Program-made: the position numbers and the translations under genes | Shown: piece by piece, positions 15,557 to 23,915 of the stretch | Numbering within the stretch: position 1 is the first letter of the stretch | Layout: every line of letters begins with the position of its first letter | Source: Sphingobacteriaceae bacterium | Lineage (GTDB): Bacteria; Bacteroidota; Bacteroidia; Sphingobacteriales; Sphingobacteriaceae | NCBI GenBank assembly: GCA_947460275.1 | Contig: CANHHZ010000004.1 | Coordinates: 1-25,323 of the forward strand | Length of the DNA: 25,323 nucleotides | Direction: 5' to 3' | Notes under the pieces: generated by a model | Database searches by the model: none | Seen by the model: only the letters and a program-made list of their open reading frames with translations | What the model was told of the DNA's origin: nothing

Positions 15557-16336
15557 TTACCATTTGGTTTTTTCTTTCTTTAAAAACGAAGATATACCTT
15601 TTTTAAAGTCATCGCTTTCTCTAACTTTTGCATTTATTTGCACCGCTTTGTCTAAGTTTTTGATCAACAGAGGATATGACATTTCGTTTATCAATTGCTT
15701 GGTGACCAACAGAGAGTTTGCGGATGTATTGTTACATAAATCCAAAGCAAAGTTATTTACTTTTTGATTGATTTCTTCACTTTTTGTTACAAATGTAATT
15801 AAGTTATATTTTAGGGCTTCCTCTGCGTTAAACAATTCGCCACTAAACAATAATTTCTTTACAATCGTTTCGCTTGTTTTATGCATCAAAAAGCAGGATA
15901 CAATTGCAGGTACAAAGCCAATTTTTACTTCAGTATAGCCAAAATTTGCCTCAGGAACTGCAAAAATAATATCGCAAACTGTAGCCAGTCCACAGCCCCC
16001 TGCAATGGCATGTCCTTCAACCTGTGCAATTATAATTTTTGGTAAGGTATAAATCGTAGTAAATAAATTTTGTAGTCGCTTGGAATCATCTATATTCTCT
16101 TGATAACTGTTTTTTTGTAACTGTTGTAAATAGGCCAAATCTGCACCGGCGCTAAAAACATTACCATTGGCTTTTAAGACAACTACTTTAACGTTTTTGT
16201 CATCGCCTGCTTTGATTAGCATTTGTGTAAGCGAAAGGACTAGTTCGGGATTTAAAGCATTGCGCTTTTCAACTCTATTGAGGGTAATTGTTGCAATTCG
16301 GTTGCTTACGCTATATAAAACAAGATTTTCCCTCAT
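15557..16336 (-). CDS. Enoyl-CoA hydratase/isomerase (crotonase) family protein, LiuC-like
   Basis: This 259-residue crotonase-fold enzyme is probably a hydratase or isomerase acting on a CoA thioester. It shows the oxyanion-hole segment ANGNVFSAGADL (56-67), GHAIAGGCGLATVCD (108-122) and the catalytic Glu in YTEVKIGFVPA (E136). The second hydratase glutamate (rat E144 position, normally GGCE) is Gly116, a pattern I associate with LiuC-type methylglutaconyl-CoA hydratases rather than standard fatty-acid crotonases. Leucine degradation is therefore the favoured role, but by inference only. The gene begins 7 bases after comEC and is probably co-transcribed with it, with no obvious functional connection. 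The ATG start gives a normal N-terminus. Confidence 0.88.
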   Translation of the reverse strand: MRENLVLYSVSNRIATITLNRVEKRNALNPELVLSLTQMLIKAGDDKNVKVVVLKANGNVFSAGADLAYLQQLQKNSYQENIDDSKRLQNLFTTIYTLPKIIIAQVEGHAIAGGCGLATVCDIIFAVPEANFGYTEVKIGFVPAIVSCFLMHKTSETIVKKLLFSGELFNAEEALKYNLITFVTKSEEINQKVNNFALDLCNNTSANSLLVTKQLINEMSYPLLIKNLDKAVQINAKVRESDDFKKGISSFLKKEKTKW

Positions 16337-16343
16337 TTTGTGG

Positions 16344-18431
16344 CTATTTTAAGTTGACCAAATATGCTTTATTTTTCTTGAATATGTGTGGTAAAATATA
16401 AATTTTATTTGCCTGCGCTTTGTAGTCTTTAATTTTATAATCTTTATTTGTTGCATCTATCAATAGTGTAGAAAAAAAAACTTCATTTTTTAATTCTGCA
16501 ATATTTTTTTTTGGATTACCATGCAACCAAATAGCCTCAAATTTTGGTAAATTAGCTATTTTCTTATAATTAAAGTTTTGGTCTATCAATAAAATTTTAT
16601 AATTATCAAACAACAATTGCTTCTCTTTTTTAATGAAGTATTTTGAAAAAAAATCTTCCTCCCATTTTACAAAATGTACGTTTTTAATTTGCATTTGTTC
16701 TAGTGATGGCTTTACAAAAAAATCGTAATTTTTATCGCTGGGCAGCAAATCTGTAATTAATACAGCTTCATTTGATTGCACAAAAGCTGCCGCATAATTC
16801 TTCCTTAAACTATAAAAAATAATTTTTCTTTGCTGTAATTGTTCTACCTGATGAAAGCACGCTAATGTTTGAAAGCCAATAAACGTGGCAATGGAGATGA
16901 AAATAAGTTGTTTTCTGTAAGTTGAAATTGCAACAATAAAAGTAACTAAAGTTATGCTAAGCAGGAGTAATTGCCATTTATCTAGCCAAATAGCTGATAT
17001 ACCAGAGAAAGGTAAATCTGCAATCCATTTTAAGCCGTTATTAGTAAATATAATTATCCACTCGAAAATGGGTGCTAAGAAATCTAATCTTAGTAGCAAA
17101 ATTGCAATACCCAAATACATCATTAAGGTTAGCGGAAATAAAATGAATAGATTGCTAAATATAAAATAGAGCGGAAATTGATGAAAATAATAAATGCTTA
17201 ATGGAAATGTGGATATTTGCGCTGCCAAACTGAGCGCAACTGTACTCCATAATTTATCCAACCATTTGTTTTTTATATAACACCATTTATAAATTTTTGG
17301 TTGAAGATAAATTAAACCCAAAACAGCCAAGAATGAAAGCTGAAATCCTACATCCCATATTAAAAATGGTTGATAACACAACAAACAAAATGCAGTAAAA
17401 GCTACAATATTATAACTGTTGGTGTTGTTATTAAATGTTTTTGCAATGATGTAAATACTCAGCATGATTGCCGAACGCAATACTGACGGTGATAAACCAG
17501 TAAGTAAGGCGTAATACCATATTAAAAAACATATAATCAAGGTTTTTAAGATTTTTAAAGCTTTATTTCTATCTAAAAAGAAAAGTACAAAATTTAAGAA
17601 AATGTAAATAATACCAACATGCATACCCGAAACAGATAACGCATGTATAGTACCTGTTTTACTGTAAGCAGCTAAAGTCTCTTTATCTAAATCAGAACGA
17701 TAACCTAAAACTAGGGTAGAAGCTACAGCAAAAGCTTCAGTGTTGTGTATCAGCTTTTTATAAATATTTATTTGTTTCTGCCTCATTTCAATTGCATATT
17801 TAAGAATTGGATTTCCTTTGTTTGTACCTAATTTGATTATGTTTTTTTGATTGAGAAAACTTTGATGATAGGTGTTTTTGGTAGCTAACCAAGCTTTGAA
17901 ATCAAATTCGGCAGGATTGTGTGGCGGTTCTAGGGCTGTAACTAATGCAGAAATTACAATTTCGTCGCCATAACTTAGTTGCATTGGACATAAGCTATCT
18001 AATTTTAGAGCAATTAATAATTTTCCACTTACTTGCTGTGCTTTTTTGTCTTTAAATGTTTCGGTTACGTTTGCTTCAAATCGTAAAATACTTCCATTTT
18101 GATCGGGCTGATTGCAAATCCATACTTTTAAGATTTTTTCGTTGTTATTAGCAAAATAATTATTCCTAAAACTTTTATTCTCTAATAAACAGCATAATCC
18201 GCCAAAAATAAACCATAAAATATGAATGAAAAGTCCAATGGTTCCTTTGAAATTATAGATTTTAAATCTGTTGTAAAAAACATTGGTCAACAGTAGATAG
18301 CTTGATATACAAATTATCATTAGGAAATAGGGGAAAATCCAAGTTTTGTCCAATAACGAATAGGCGAAAATTATACCTAACGTAAAAGGGATTAAAATTC
18401 TTACAAATGCTATTTCAGCTTTAAATGTCAA
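16344..18431 (-). CDS. comEC: ComEC/Rec2 family DNA-uptake channel protein
   Basis: This 695-residue polytopic membrane protein is predicted to move single-stranded transforming DNA across the inner membrane. It has two or three N-terminal TM segments, a DUF4131/OB-like domain (about 95-200, with EPPHNPAEFDFKAWLA), and the ComEC core beginning VLGYRSDLDKETLAAYSKTG (241-260) and HALSVSGMHVG (263-273), followed by many TM helices to about 535. The C-terminal part (about 540-695) occupies the place of the metallo-beta-lactamase domain but has no HxHxDH motif, so nuclease activity is unlikely. The start is TTG at 18431, overlapping the previous stop (TTGA); no nearby ATG fits. It is third in the PorV-like/HhH-barrel/comEC cluster. 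Confidence 0.93.
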   Translation of the reverse strand: MTFKAEIAFVRILIPFTLGIIFAYSLLDKTWIFPYFLMIICISSYLLLTNVFYNRFKIYNFKGTIGLFIHILWFIFGGLCCLLENKSFRNNYFANNNEKILKVWICNQPDQNGSILRFEANVTETFKDKKAQQVSGKLLIALKLDSLCPMQLSYGDEIVISALVTALEPPHNPAEFDFKAWLATKNTYHQSFLNQKNIIKLGTNKGNPILKYAIEMRQKQINIYKKLIHNTEAFAVASTLVLGYRSDLDKETLAAYSKTGTIHALSVSGMHVGIIYIFLNFVLFFLDRNKALKILKTLIICFLIWYYALLTGLSPSVLRSAIMLSIYIIAKTFNNNTNSYNIVAFTAFCLLCYQPFLIWDVGFQLSFLAVLGLIYLQPKIYKWCYIKNKWLDKLWSTVALSLAAQISTFPLSIYYFHQFPLYFIFSNLFILFPLTLMMYLGIAILLLRLDFLAPIFEWIIIFTNNGLKWIADLPFSGISAIWLDKWQLLLLSITLVTFIVAISTYRKQLIFISIATFIGFQTLACFHQVEQLQQRKIIFYSLRKNYAAAFVQSNEAVLITDLLPSDKNYDFFVKPSLEQMQIKNVHFVKWEEDFFSKYFIKKEKQLLFDNYKILLIDQNFNYKKIANLPKFEAIWLHGNPKKNIAELKNEVFFSTLLIDATNKDYKIKDYKAQANKIYILPHIFKKNKAYLVNLK

Positions 18432-20461
18432 AATTGATAACGTAATTGTAATTTAATATCTGTTTTTTTGTTTCCATTGATTTGATCTAAACCCGAACCT
18501 ACCGTATTTGTATTTTGGTAAACAAACAAAGCATATCTGATCCAAAAATCGATTTTCTTCATCACCTTATATTTTAAGTTTAAATATGTTCTAAAACCCT
18601 TTCCATTGTACACTCCAAAGTTGAAATTGTATAAAACGTCATCTTCATAAGCATAAATCCTACTGTTGTAAGATGATGTGTTATAGTAAGCGAGCCTGAA
18701 ATTTCCTGATATTTTGGCTAACAATGGTGAGCAATTAATGTCTTGATAAATCATAAAACCAATTTCTGTGGCTGCATCACCCTTTTTATATTGAGAAACC
18801 TCTAATCTATTTTGAAAACCTAATGATTTATTAAGTTTCCAACTAATATCGCCACGGTACGATTCTTTTTTTACATTATCCAAAAAGTTGATTGGGGTTT
18901 CTAAATCTGTATTTTGCTGTTTTAATTCAGATTTGTATCGTAAAAAAACTTTAAGTGTTTTACTTGGCGTGTAAGTAAGTTGACTTAATACTTCATAACC
19001 TTGAGATGGCGCATCAATTCTAAATTTTAACCAAGGAAATTTAAAATAGTCTGCATAAAATGCAAAACTCCAATTTTTTGTAACAGCAAAGTTTAAACCG
19101 GTATAAAAGCCTTTTTCGTTTGTTGCTTTGCTAGATTCGGCAGTTGCCTGATTAAAAAAGTTATGGTAATTAGTTTGATAGTTACGTTGCAATAAAACCA
19201 CCGATATTTTTGGTGTTAAACTTATCAAAGCACCATTAACAGTTGCCAATCCACTATTAAAACTGTTTGCAGTCTCACCAAAAAAATAAAAATTTTTAAA
19301 AGTATAGCTGTAATGTAAACCTACATTGGTTAGGCTTTTGCCTGTAAAATTGTAAAGGGTATAAGGATACGAAGTAACAAACGCTTTGTTGAAATTGGTT
19401 TGGTAACTAATGGCCCCTATACTTAAGTCATTGCTTTGATATTGTATAACGCCACCATAAACTTTTTGTTCAATACTATTCTGATTTAAAATTTCTGCCG
19501 CAGTTCTGTGTAATCCTGTTTCGTTTATTGTGGATAGCACTTCTTCACTTTGTTCGTTGATGGATAAACTTGCATCTAATTTTCTAAACGATATAAATGT
19601 AGTTAAGTCAATGTTTTTCAAAAGGTTAAAAGTTGTAGCTGCTCCTCTAAAAAATGAATATTCGTTGGTAGAGGTATAAGGTTTTAAGCCTACATCTTTT
19701 TTGGCTACGCTAGTTACATCTGGAGCCTTACCAAATGCAAAACCCGACCAAAGGGTGAGACCTTGGCCAAATTGCATGGTATAATCTCCCAAAATAATTT
19801 TCTTAAATCTTCCTGTATTTAGTAATGCAAGATGTGCCGATTGATAATCAAATGGATGTTTTTTTTGTCCACTTAAAAACTTTTCTCCCGCATCCTTTTC
19901 TAAAATTAAAGCTGCCGAAATTCGGTTAGCGTAATTGAACTTATACCTCAGCAATACTCTTGCTGGGTCTCCTATATACTTACTTCCAGCCAGGTCTGTG
20001 TAACCTTTTGCTTGCTCTAAAACTTGGCCATAGCGTAGGATTAGATCGTTATGACCAAAACTTTTGATATTTTTTAGTGATAACTTATCCACCAAGTCAC
20101 TTGGTTTTATAGTTACAAACGACATAAGTCTTTGAATGGTTGTGTTGTCAAACTCGGGTATGCTTTGCAGTTCTAAAATATCTATCAATTTCCCGTTGAT
20201 TTTAATATGATTAAATAAATTGCTGATTTGTAATGGTGATAAAAAAAGTAAGCCATTAAGTTCTTCTTTGTTAGTGTTGTTGATGTTGATGGGATGTTTT
20301 TGATAATAAATTAATCTATCCTGCCATTCAGCTATATCAAAATCTTCGGGCAGATTTTCAGCAATGCTTTCAATCAAATCTTTTATAAAATTATCTTCTA
20401 TCGTTTGTGCTTTGGCACAAATGCTAAAAATGATAAGCAATAAAACGAGTTTAAAACGCAT
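18428..20461 (-). CDS. ComEA-like HhH domain fused to outer-membrane beta-barrel
   Basis: This 677-residue exported protein has a signal peptide (1-18, SICAKAQ). A helical stretch (20-55) is followed by a helix-hairpin-helix pair at about 57-115 (ININNTNKEELNGL, then ILELQSIPEFDNTTIQRL), the repeat used by ComEA for DNA binding. The remaining 560 residues alternate aromatic and polar beta-strands (YSYTFKNFYFFGE and similar) and end LQLRYQF, with the terminal Phe typical of barrels inserted by BAM. HhH in the periplasm plus a barrel suggests a DNA-handling outer-membrane protein. It overlaps the PorV-like gene by 11 bases and comEC by 4, implying coupled translation. Automatic annotation may call it ComEA or GspK-like; I know of no characterised member. 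Confidence 0.88.
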   Translation of the reverse strand: MRFKLVLLLIIFSICAKAQTIEDNFIKDLIESIAENLPEDFDIAEWQDRLIYYQKHPININNTNKEELNGLLFLSPLQISNLFNHIKINGKLIDILELQSIPEFDNTTIQRLMSFVTIKPSDLVDKLSLKNIKSFGHNDLILRYGQVLEQAKGYTDLAGSKYIGDPARVLLRYKFNYANRISAALILEKDAGEKFLSGQKKHPFDYQSAHLALLNTGRFKKIILGDYTMQFGQGLTLWSGFAFGKAPDVTSVAKKDVGLKPYTSTNEYSFFRGAATTFNLLKNIDLTTFISFRKLDASLSINEQSEEVLSTINETGLHRTAAEILNQNSIEQKVYGGVIQYQSNDLSIGAISYQTNFNKAFVTSYPYTLYNFTGKSLTNVGLHYSYTFKNFYFFGETANSFNSGLATVNGALISLTPKISVVLLQRNYQTNYHNFFNQATAESSKATNEKGFYTGLNFAVTKNWSFAFYADYFKFPWLKFRIDAPSQGYEVLSQLTYTPSKTLKVFLRYKSELKQQNTDLETPINFLDNVKKESYRGDISWKLNKSLGFQNRLEVSQYKKGDAATEIGFMIYQDINCSPLLAKISGNFRLAYYNTSSYNSRIYAYEDDVLYNFNFGVYNGKGFRTYLNLKYKVMKKIDFWIRYALFVYQNTNTVGSGLDQINGNKKTDIKLQLRYQF

Positions 20462-21257
20462 AGCCTAAAGCGATTTGAGGGATGTAACCTAAATTTTTAT
20501 CGTTTTCTAAAGCCAAGTCAAGAGTTAATTTTTTAGCACAGAAGCCAATACCTACATATTGCTTAAAGGGTTTGGCTGAAATTCCAGTTCTTAAAGCAAT
20601 TTCTTCTAAAATTTGATATTCTAAACCCAAACTAACGTCATGGTAATGACTACTAAAACGACTAATTGTTGTTGCTATTAATATTTTTTTTGAAGCCTGA
20701 TAACTTACACCTATATGTGTACTACCAGGAATTTCGGAATTGATATTTTCTTTTTGGAAGTAGCTGTTTGTTAAGTTAATACTATAAATTCCAAAGCCAA
20801 TTTGCGGGTTGAGTTGGAAGTGTATTCCTAAATTGATAGTATAGCCATTTTTATTTCCGTAATTGTTGATTTTAAGTTGATGATAATTTCCTTTTATGCC
20901 AATAGATAACTTTTGGCCGAATCTTTTAGTTAGCAAAATCCCTGTATTTATTTCATTATAAACGGAAATTCCATAACGTTGTACACTAAAACCCAAATAA
21001 GTGTTTTTTAAAGGTATGAGTGCGGTAAACCCTTGGTTGCTTAGTTCATTGTCAAAATTATATTTGATGTAATTAACAGCAATCGTCGTTTTCGAAATTT
21101 GATTTACAGCTGCTACGTTACCATTTATGCTCCATACATCGTTAATGGCGGCTGTATTTCTTCCCATGCCTAATAAGCGAGGCCCAATATTATTTTGAGC
21201 ATAACAACAAGACATACAGCTAATGTGCAGCGTTAAAAAGACAGACAGTTTATTCAT
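20451..21257 (-). CDS. PorV/PorQ-like outer-membrane beta-barrel protein
   Basis: This 268-residue exported protein has a signal peptide (1-20, ending CCYAQ). The mature part begins NNIGPRLLGMGRNTAAINDVWSINGNVAA, the pattern seen at the start of PorV, PorQ and FadL-like barrels of Bacteroidota (GxRxxGMGxxxxA...D.ws...NPA). It continues as alternating beta-strands and ends IPQIALGYAF with a terminal Phe. Its size suggests a smaller barrel than PorV (about 380 residues). It is the first gene of the cluster leading to the HhH-barrel protein (11-base overlap) and comEC. PorV relatives act as accessory or shuttle proteins of type IX secretion; here a role with the HhH barrel in DNA uptake is more likely from context. 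No other por genes are nearby. Confidence 0.8.
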   Translation of the reverse strand: MNKLSVFLTLHISCMSCCYAQNNIGPRLLGMGRNTAAINDVWSINGNVAAVNQISKTTIAVNYIKYNFDNELSNQGFTALIPLKNTYLGFSVQRYGISVYNEINTGILLTKRFGQKLSIGIKGNYHQLKINNYGNKNGYTINLGIHFQLNPQIGFGIYSINLTNSYFQKENINSEIPGSTHIGVSYQASKKILIATTISRFSSHYHDVSLGLEYQILEEIALRTGISAKPFKQYVGIGFCAKKLTLDLALENDKNLGYIPQIALGYAF

Positions 21258-21441
21258 AGGTAGAACTAATTTAAATAAATCTTAATTTATTTAAAACTTT
21301 TAGCGCTAATAATTGATCTATTTCTTTTAAAAAATGACAATTGTTTCCAACAAGGAAAAAAAATTTATTAGAATTATAATTTTTTACTTAAAAATTATTA
21401 TTTGTTGATGTTTCGCTGACAACAACTAGCGCAAGGAATAC

Positions 21442-21449
21442 TATTTTTG
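21442..21449 (+). promoter_or_regulatory. -7 promoter element of the DUF3050 gene
   Basis: TATTTTTG matches TAnnTTTG exactly, 16 bases before the ATG at 21466. No clear -33 TTTG lies at the expected distance. The rest of the AT-rich gap 21258-21441 shows nothing definite. Confidence 0.45.
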
Positions 21450-21465
21450 AGCCAAATTTAAATTT

Positions 21466-22248
21466 ATGAATAAGCACTTAGCTCAATTACAAGATAAAAT
21501 ACAACCTTTAAGGCAACAAATTATCAATCACAAAGTATACGGAGTTATAGAAAATGGAGCCGATCTTAAAATTTTTATGCAATATCATATTTTTGCAGTT
21601 TGGGATTTTATGTCCTTGCTTAAGTCGCTACAAAACTCACTTACTTGTACTACAACTCCTTGGTTTCCTTTGGGTGATGCAGAAACAAGATATTTAATTA
21701 ACGAAATTGTTTTAGGCGAAGAATCTGATGTTGATGAATTTGGTAAGAGAACAAGCCATTTTGAGTTGTACGTAGACGCTATGCAAAAATGCGGCGCCGA
21801 TACGGTGACTATTAATAAATTCGTAGATACACTAAAAAAAGATGGCGATTTTAAAGAAGCTTTTGAAAATGCTAATGTTCCCGCTGAAGCTCGCAAATTT
21901 GTTGATTTTACCTTTAACATTATCAATTCAAAAAAAGCATACTTGCAATCAGCAGTATTTACTTTTGGCAGAGAAGATTTGATTCCCGCGATGTTTTATG
22001 CCATCATAAATGATATGCAACAAAGTTTTGAAAACAATTTCTCGTATTTTAAATATTATTTAGAAAGACATATTGAAGTAGATGGAGACCATCATAGCCA
22101 TTTGGCGTTACAAATGACGGCCAATCTTTGTGGTGATGATATTGAGAAGTGGAATGAGGCAGAAATTGCTGTTTGTAATTCTTTACAACAACGAATTCAG
22201 CTTTGGGATGGTGCTTATAACGCTATTGTGAAGACAAAATTAGACTAG
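21466..22248 (+). CDS. DUF3050 family, heme-oxygenase-like putative diiron oxidase
   Basis: This 260-residue soluble, all-helical protein matches DUF3050 (LQDKIQPLRQQIINHKVYGVIE at 8-29, HIFAVWDFMSLLKSLQ at 41-56, WFPLGDAETRYLINEIVLGEESD at 66-88, in pieces). The fold class is TenA/heme-oxygenase-like. Candidate metal ligands are acidic residues at 80-91, H98 (TSHFELY), E170 (FGREDLIPAMF), and the cluster H202, D206, H209 (ERHIEVDGDHHSH). The HxxxDxxH spacing equals that of the third ligand helix in HO-like diiron oxidases such as SznF, as I recall it. Function is unknown: oxidative chemistry on an amine, acid or lipid is plausible. It is alone on its strand with its own -7 element and ends 8 bases from the convergent beta-CASP gene, with no terminator between. 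Confidence 0.82.
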   Translation: MNKHLAQLQDKIQPLRQQIINHKVYGVIENGADLKIFMQYHIFAVWDFMSLLKSLQNSLTCTTTPWFPLGDAETRYLINEIVLGEESDVDEFGKRTSHFELYVDAMQKCGADTVTINKFVDTLKKDGDFKEAFENANVPAEARKFVDFTFNIINSKKAYLQSAVFTFGREDLIPAMFYAIINDMQQSFENNFSYFKYYLERHIEVDGDHHSHLALQMTANLCGDDIEKWNEAEIAVCNSLQQRIQLWDGAYNAIVKTKLD

Positions 22249-22256
22249 TTTATTTA

Positions 22257-23639
22257 TTACAATTCAATTTCATGCCCTTTATCTGGGATAATTACTGAAT
22301 AACCATGTTCAGCTAAGCTAGCGGCTAATGCTTCCATGCTTTTATTTTCTCCATGTACTAAAAATACATTTTTCATAAGTTCTGGATCTTGTTGTTTTAC
22401 TGTTTCTACCAAATCTTGATGATCTCCGTGTCCACTCAAAAGATCGGTCTTTTTTATGGAAGCATAAACCATTAAATCGCGGTTTCGTAGCCTAACAATA
22501 GGATCGCCACGTAACAACCTGTCGCCTAAAGTGCCTTTGGCACAAAAACCGATAAATAAAATGGTGCAATAATAGTTTTGAATATTATAATACAAATGGT
22601 CTTGTATTCTGCCACCTTCTAACATCCCAGCAGACGAAATGATAATACAAGGTTCCTGGTAATTGCTAATTGCTACACTTTCGGTTTTATTTTCGATGTA
22701 GGTCAGATTTTCAAATTCAAATTCATCTCCTTTACTTTTATAAAAACCTTTTGCATCTTCATTTACCAAATGGTGATATTTCCGGTAAACGTCGGTGGCT
22801 TGATTTGCCAATGGACTATCTACAAAAATTTGAACAGGAGGGAGGAGCTTGTTACTAAAAATCTTGTTTAATGTAAAAACTAATGACTGGGTTCGACCAA
22901 TACTAAACGCCGGAATGATTAAACGACCAGGAGTTTTTATACAAGTTTCATGTATAATTTCTAGCAATTTGTCTTCTAAATTAGTGTCGGTGGTATGCAA
23001 TCTTCCACCATATGTTGATTCGCAAACCAGATAATCTACTTGAGGCAAAATTTCTGGATTAGTTAATACAGGGTAATTTTTTCTTCCAATATCACCAGTA
23101 AAAGCTATTGATTTTGATGTTCCGTTTTCAGTAATGTTTAATACAACTGCTGCAGCACCTAGTAAATGTCCAACAGGAATAAAACTAACACTTATATTGC
23201 TGTTAATTTGAAAAGATTTATGAAAGCCAATGGTTACAAATCTTTCTAAAGTTTCCATAACATGTTTTTGTAGATATAAAGGTTGTGGACCTGGTCTACC
23301 TTTTCTACGTGATTTTTTTGACTGTTTAGCCAAAAATATATTTACAGAATCCTGTAAGAGTAATGCAGTTAAATCTGCAGTTGGTCCGGTACATAAAACT
23401 TGACCTTCGAATCCCATTCTTACCAGGGTAGGTAAATTTCCAGAATGGTCAATGTGCGCATGGGTTAAAATAACCACATCAATACTTGAAGGATCGAAAG
23501 GAAAATATTGGTTTTCTTCCTGATAAGTTCCCTTTTCATAATCTAACCCACAATCTACAAGAATATTGTAAGCTGAGGTTTGCAATAAATGCATACTACC
23601 TGTTACTTGCTTGGCTGCGCCCCAAATTGTAAGTTTCAT
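22257..23639 (-). CDS. Beta-CASP/RMMBL metallo-hydrolase, CPSF-like RNase family
   Basis: This 460-residue metallo-beta-lactamase-fold protein belongs to the beta-CASP group with a C-terminal RMMBL (RNA-specificity) domain. Zinc motifs are HAHIDH (60-65), GHLLGA (157-162, H158), TGDIGR (181-186, D183) and SGHGDH (402-407), and VHGE (428-431) follows. The beta-CASP insert (about 205-370) includes ESTYGGR, PAFSIGRTQ and SSAGMLEGG. Bacterial relatives are often annotated as exonucleases or CPSF73/YSH1-like MBL proteins and probably cleave RNA, although a few act on other substrates. Length is normal. It is monocistronic on the minus strand, starting 91 bases after the small-protein gene's stop, beyond that gene's terminator. 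Confidence 0.93.
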   Translation of the reverse strand: MKLTIWGAAKQVTGSMHLLQTSAYNILVDCGLDYEKGTYQEENQYFPFDPSSIDVVILTHAHIDHSGNLPTLVRMGFEGQVLCTGPTADLTALLLQDSVNIFLAKQSKKSRRKGRPGPQPLYLQKHVMETLERFVTIGFHKSFQINSNISVSFIPVGHLLGAAAVVLNITENGTSKSIAFTGDIGRKNYPVLTNPEILPQVDYLVCESTYGGRLHTTDTNLEDKLLEIIHETCIKTPGRLIIPAFSIGRTQSLVFTLNKIFSNKLLPPVQIFVDSPLANQATDVYRKYHHLVNEDAKGFYKSKGDEFEFENLTYIENKTESVAISNYQEPCIIISSAGMLEGGRIQDHLYYNIQNYYCTILFIGFCAKGTLGDRLLRGDPIVRLRNRDLMVYASIKKTDLLSGHGDHQDLVETVKQQDPELMKNVFLVHGENKSMEALAASLAEHGYSVIIPDKGHEIEL

Positions 23640-23690
23640 TAATAAAGTATCTTTTTGGTCAATTCATTTAATTAAACAGATGCAAAAGAA

Positions 23691-23722
23691 AATAAAAAAA
23701 CTCCCGTTTTATAACGGGAGTT
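23691..23722 (-). terminator. Intrinsic terminator of the 61-residue protein gene
   Basis: AACTCCCGTT (23699-23708) pairs with AACGGGAGTT (23713-23722) around a 4-base loop. On the minus strand it is followed by a T-run (complement of 23693-23700). Confidence 0.88.
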
Positions 23723-23729
23723 GTCATTT

Positions 23730-23915
23730 TTATTTCTTTTCGGGGGGAGTATCCACAATTTCACCAAATTCATTTACATAAGCCATCATGCTATCTAAAT
23801 CTCCACCTTTAGAGTTTTGCTGACGTTCTAGCTTGCGTTCTAATTTATCTTCTTTTTTCTTTTGTTTATTTTTTTCCAACTGCTTCTTCATGAAGGTAGC
23901 TTGAGATTTTGCCAT
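23730..23915 (-). CDS. Small highly charged Bacteroidota protein (cold-shock-associated type)
   Basis: This 61-residue protein starts MAKSQATFMKKQ, continues as a lysine/glutamate-rich helix (about 12-33), and ends with GGDLDSMMAYVNEFGEIVDTPPEKK. I recall the combination of a MAKSQ start, a charged coil and a conserved (D/E)xMMAYVxExGxIVDTPP tail from Bacteroidota proteins, some of which continue into a cold-shock (CSD) domain; that memory is not checked. Here the chain stops after TPPEKK and no CSD gene is in the window. The high charge suggests RNA or ribosome association. A -7 element at 24087-24094 predicts a leader of about 165 bases, and a strong terminator follows the stop, so it is expressed alone. 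Confidence 0.75.
   Translation of the reverse strand: MAKSQATFMKKQLEKNKQKKKEDKLERKLERQQNSKGGDLDSMMAYVNEFGEIVDTPPEKK

Noticed and set aside
20451..21257. PorV-like gene as evidence of a type IX secretion locus
   Set aside because: No porT, porU, sprA, gldK-N or C-terminal sorting domain is seen, and the adjacent coupled genes point to DNA uptake instead.
21185..21257. Lipoprotein signal in the PorV-like protein (several Cys near residues 14-18)
   Set aside because: No L-[AS]-[GA]-C lipobox; the sequence CYAQ fits signal peptidase I cleavage, and the protein has a barrel C-terminus.
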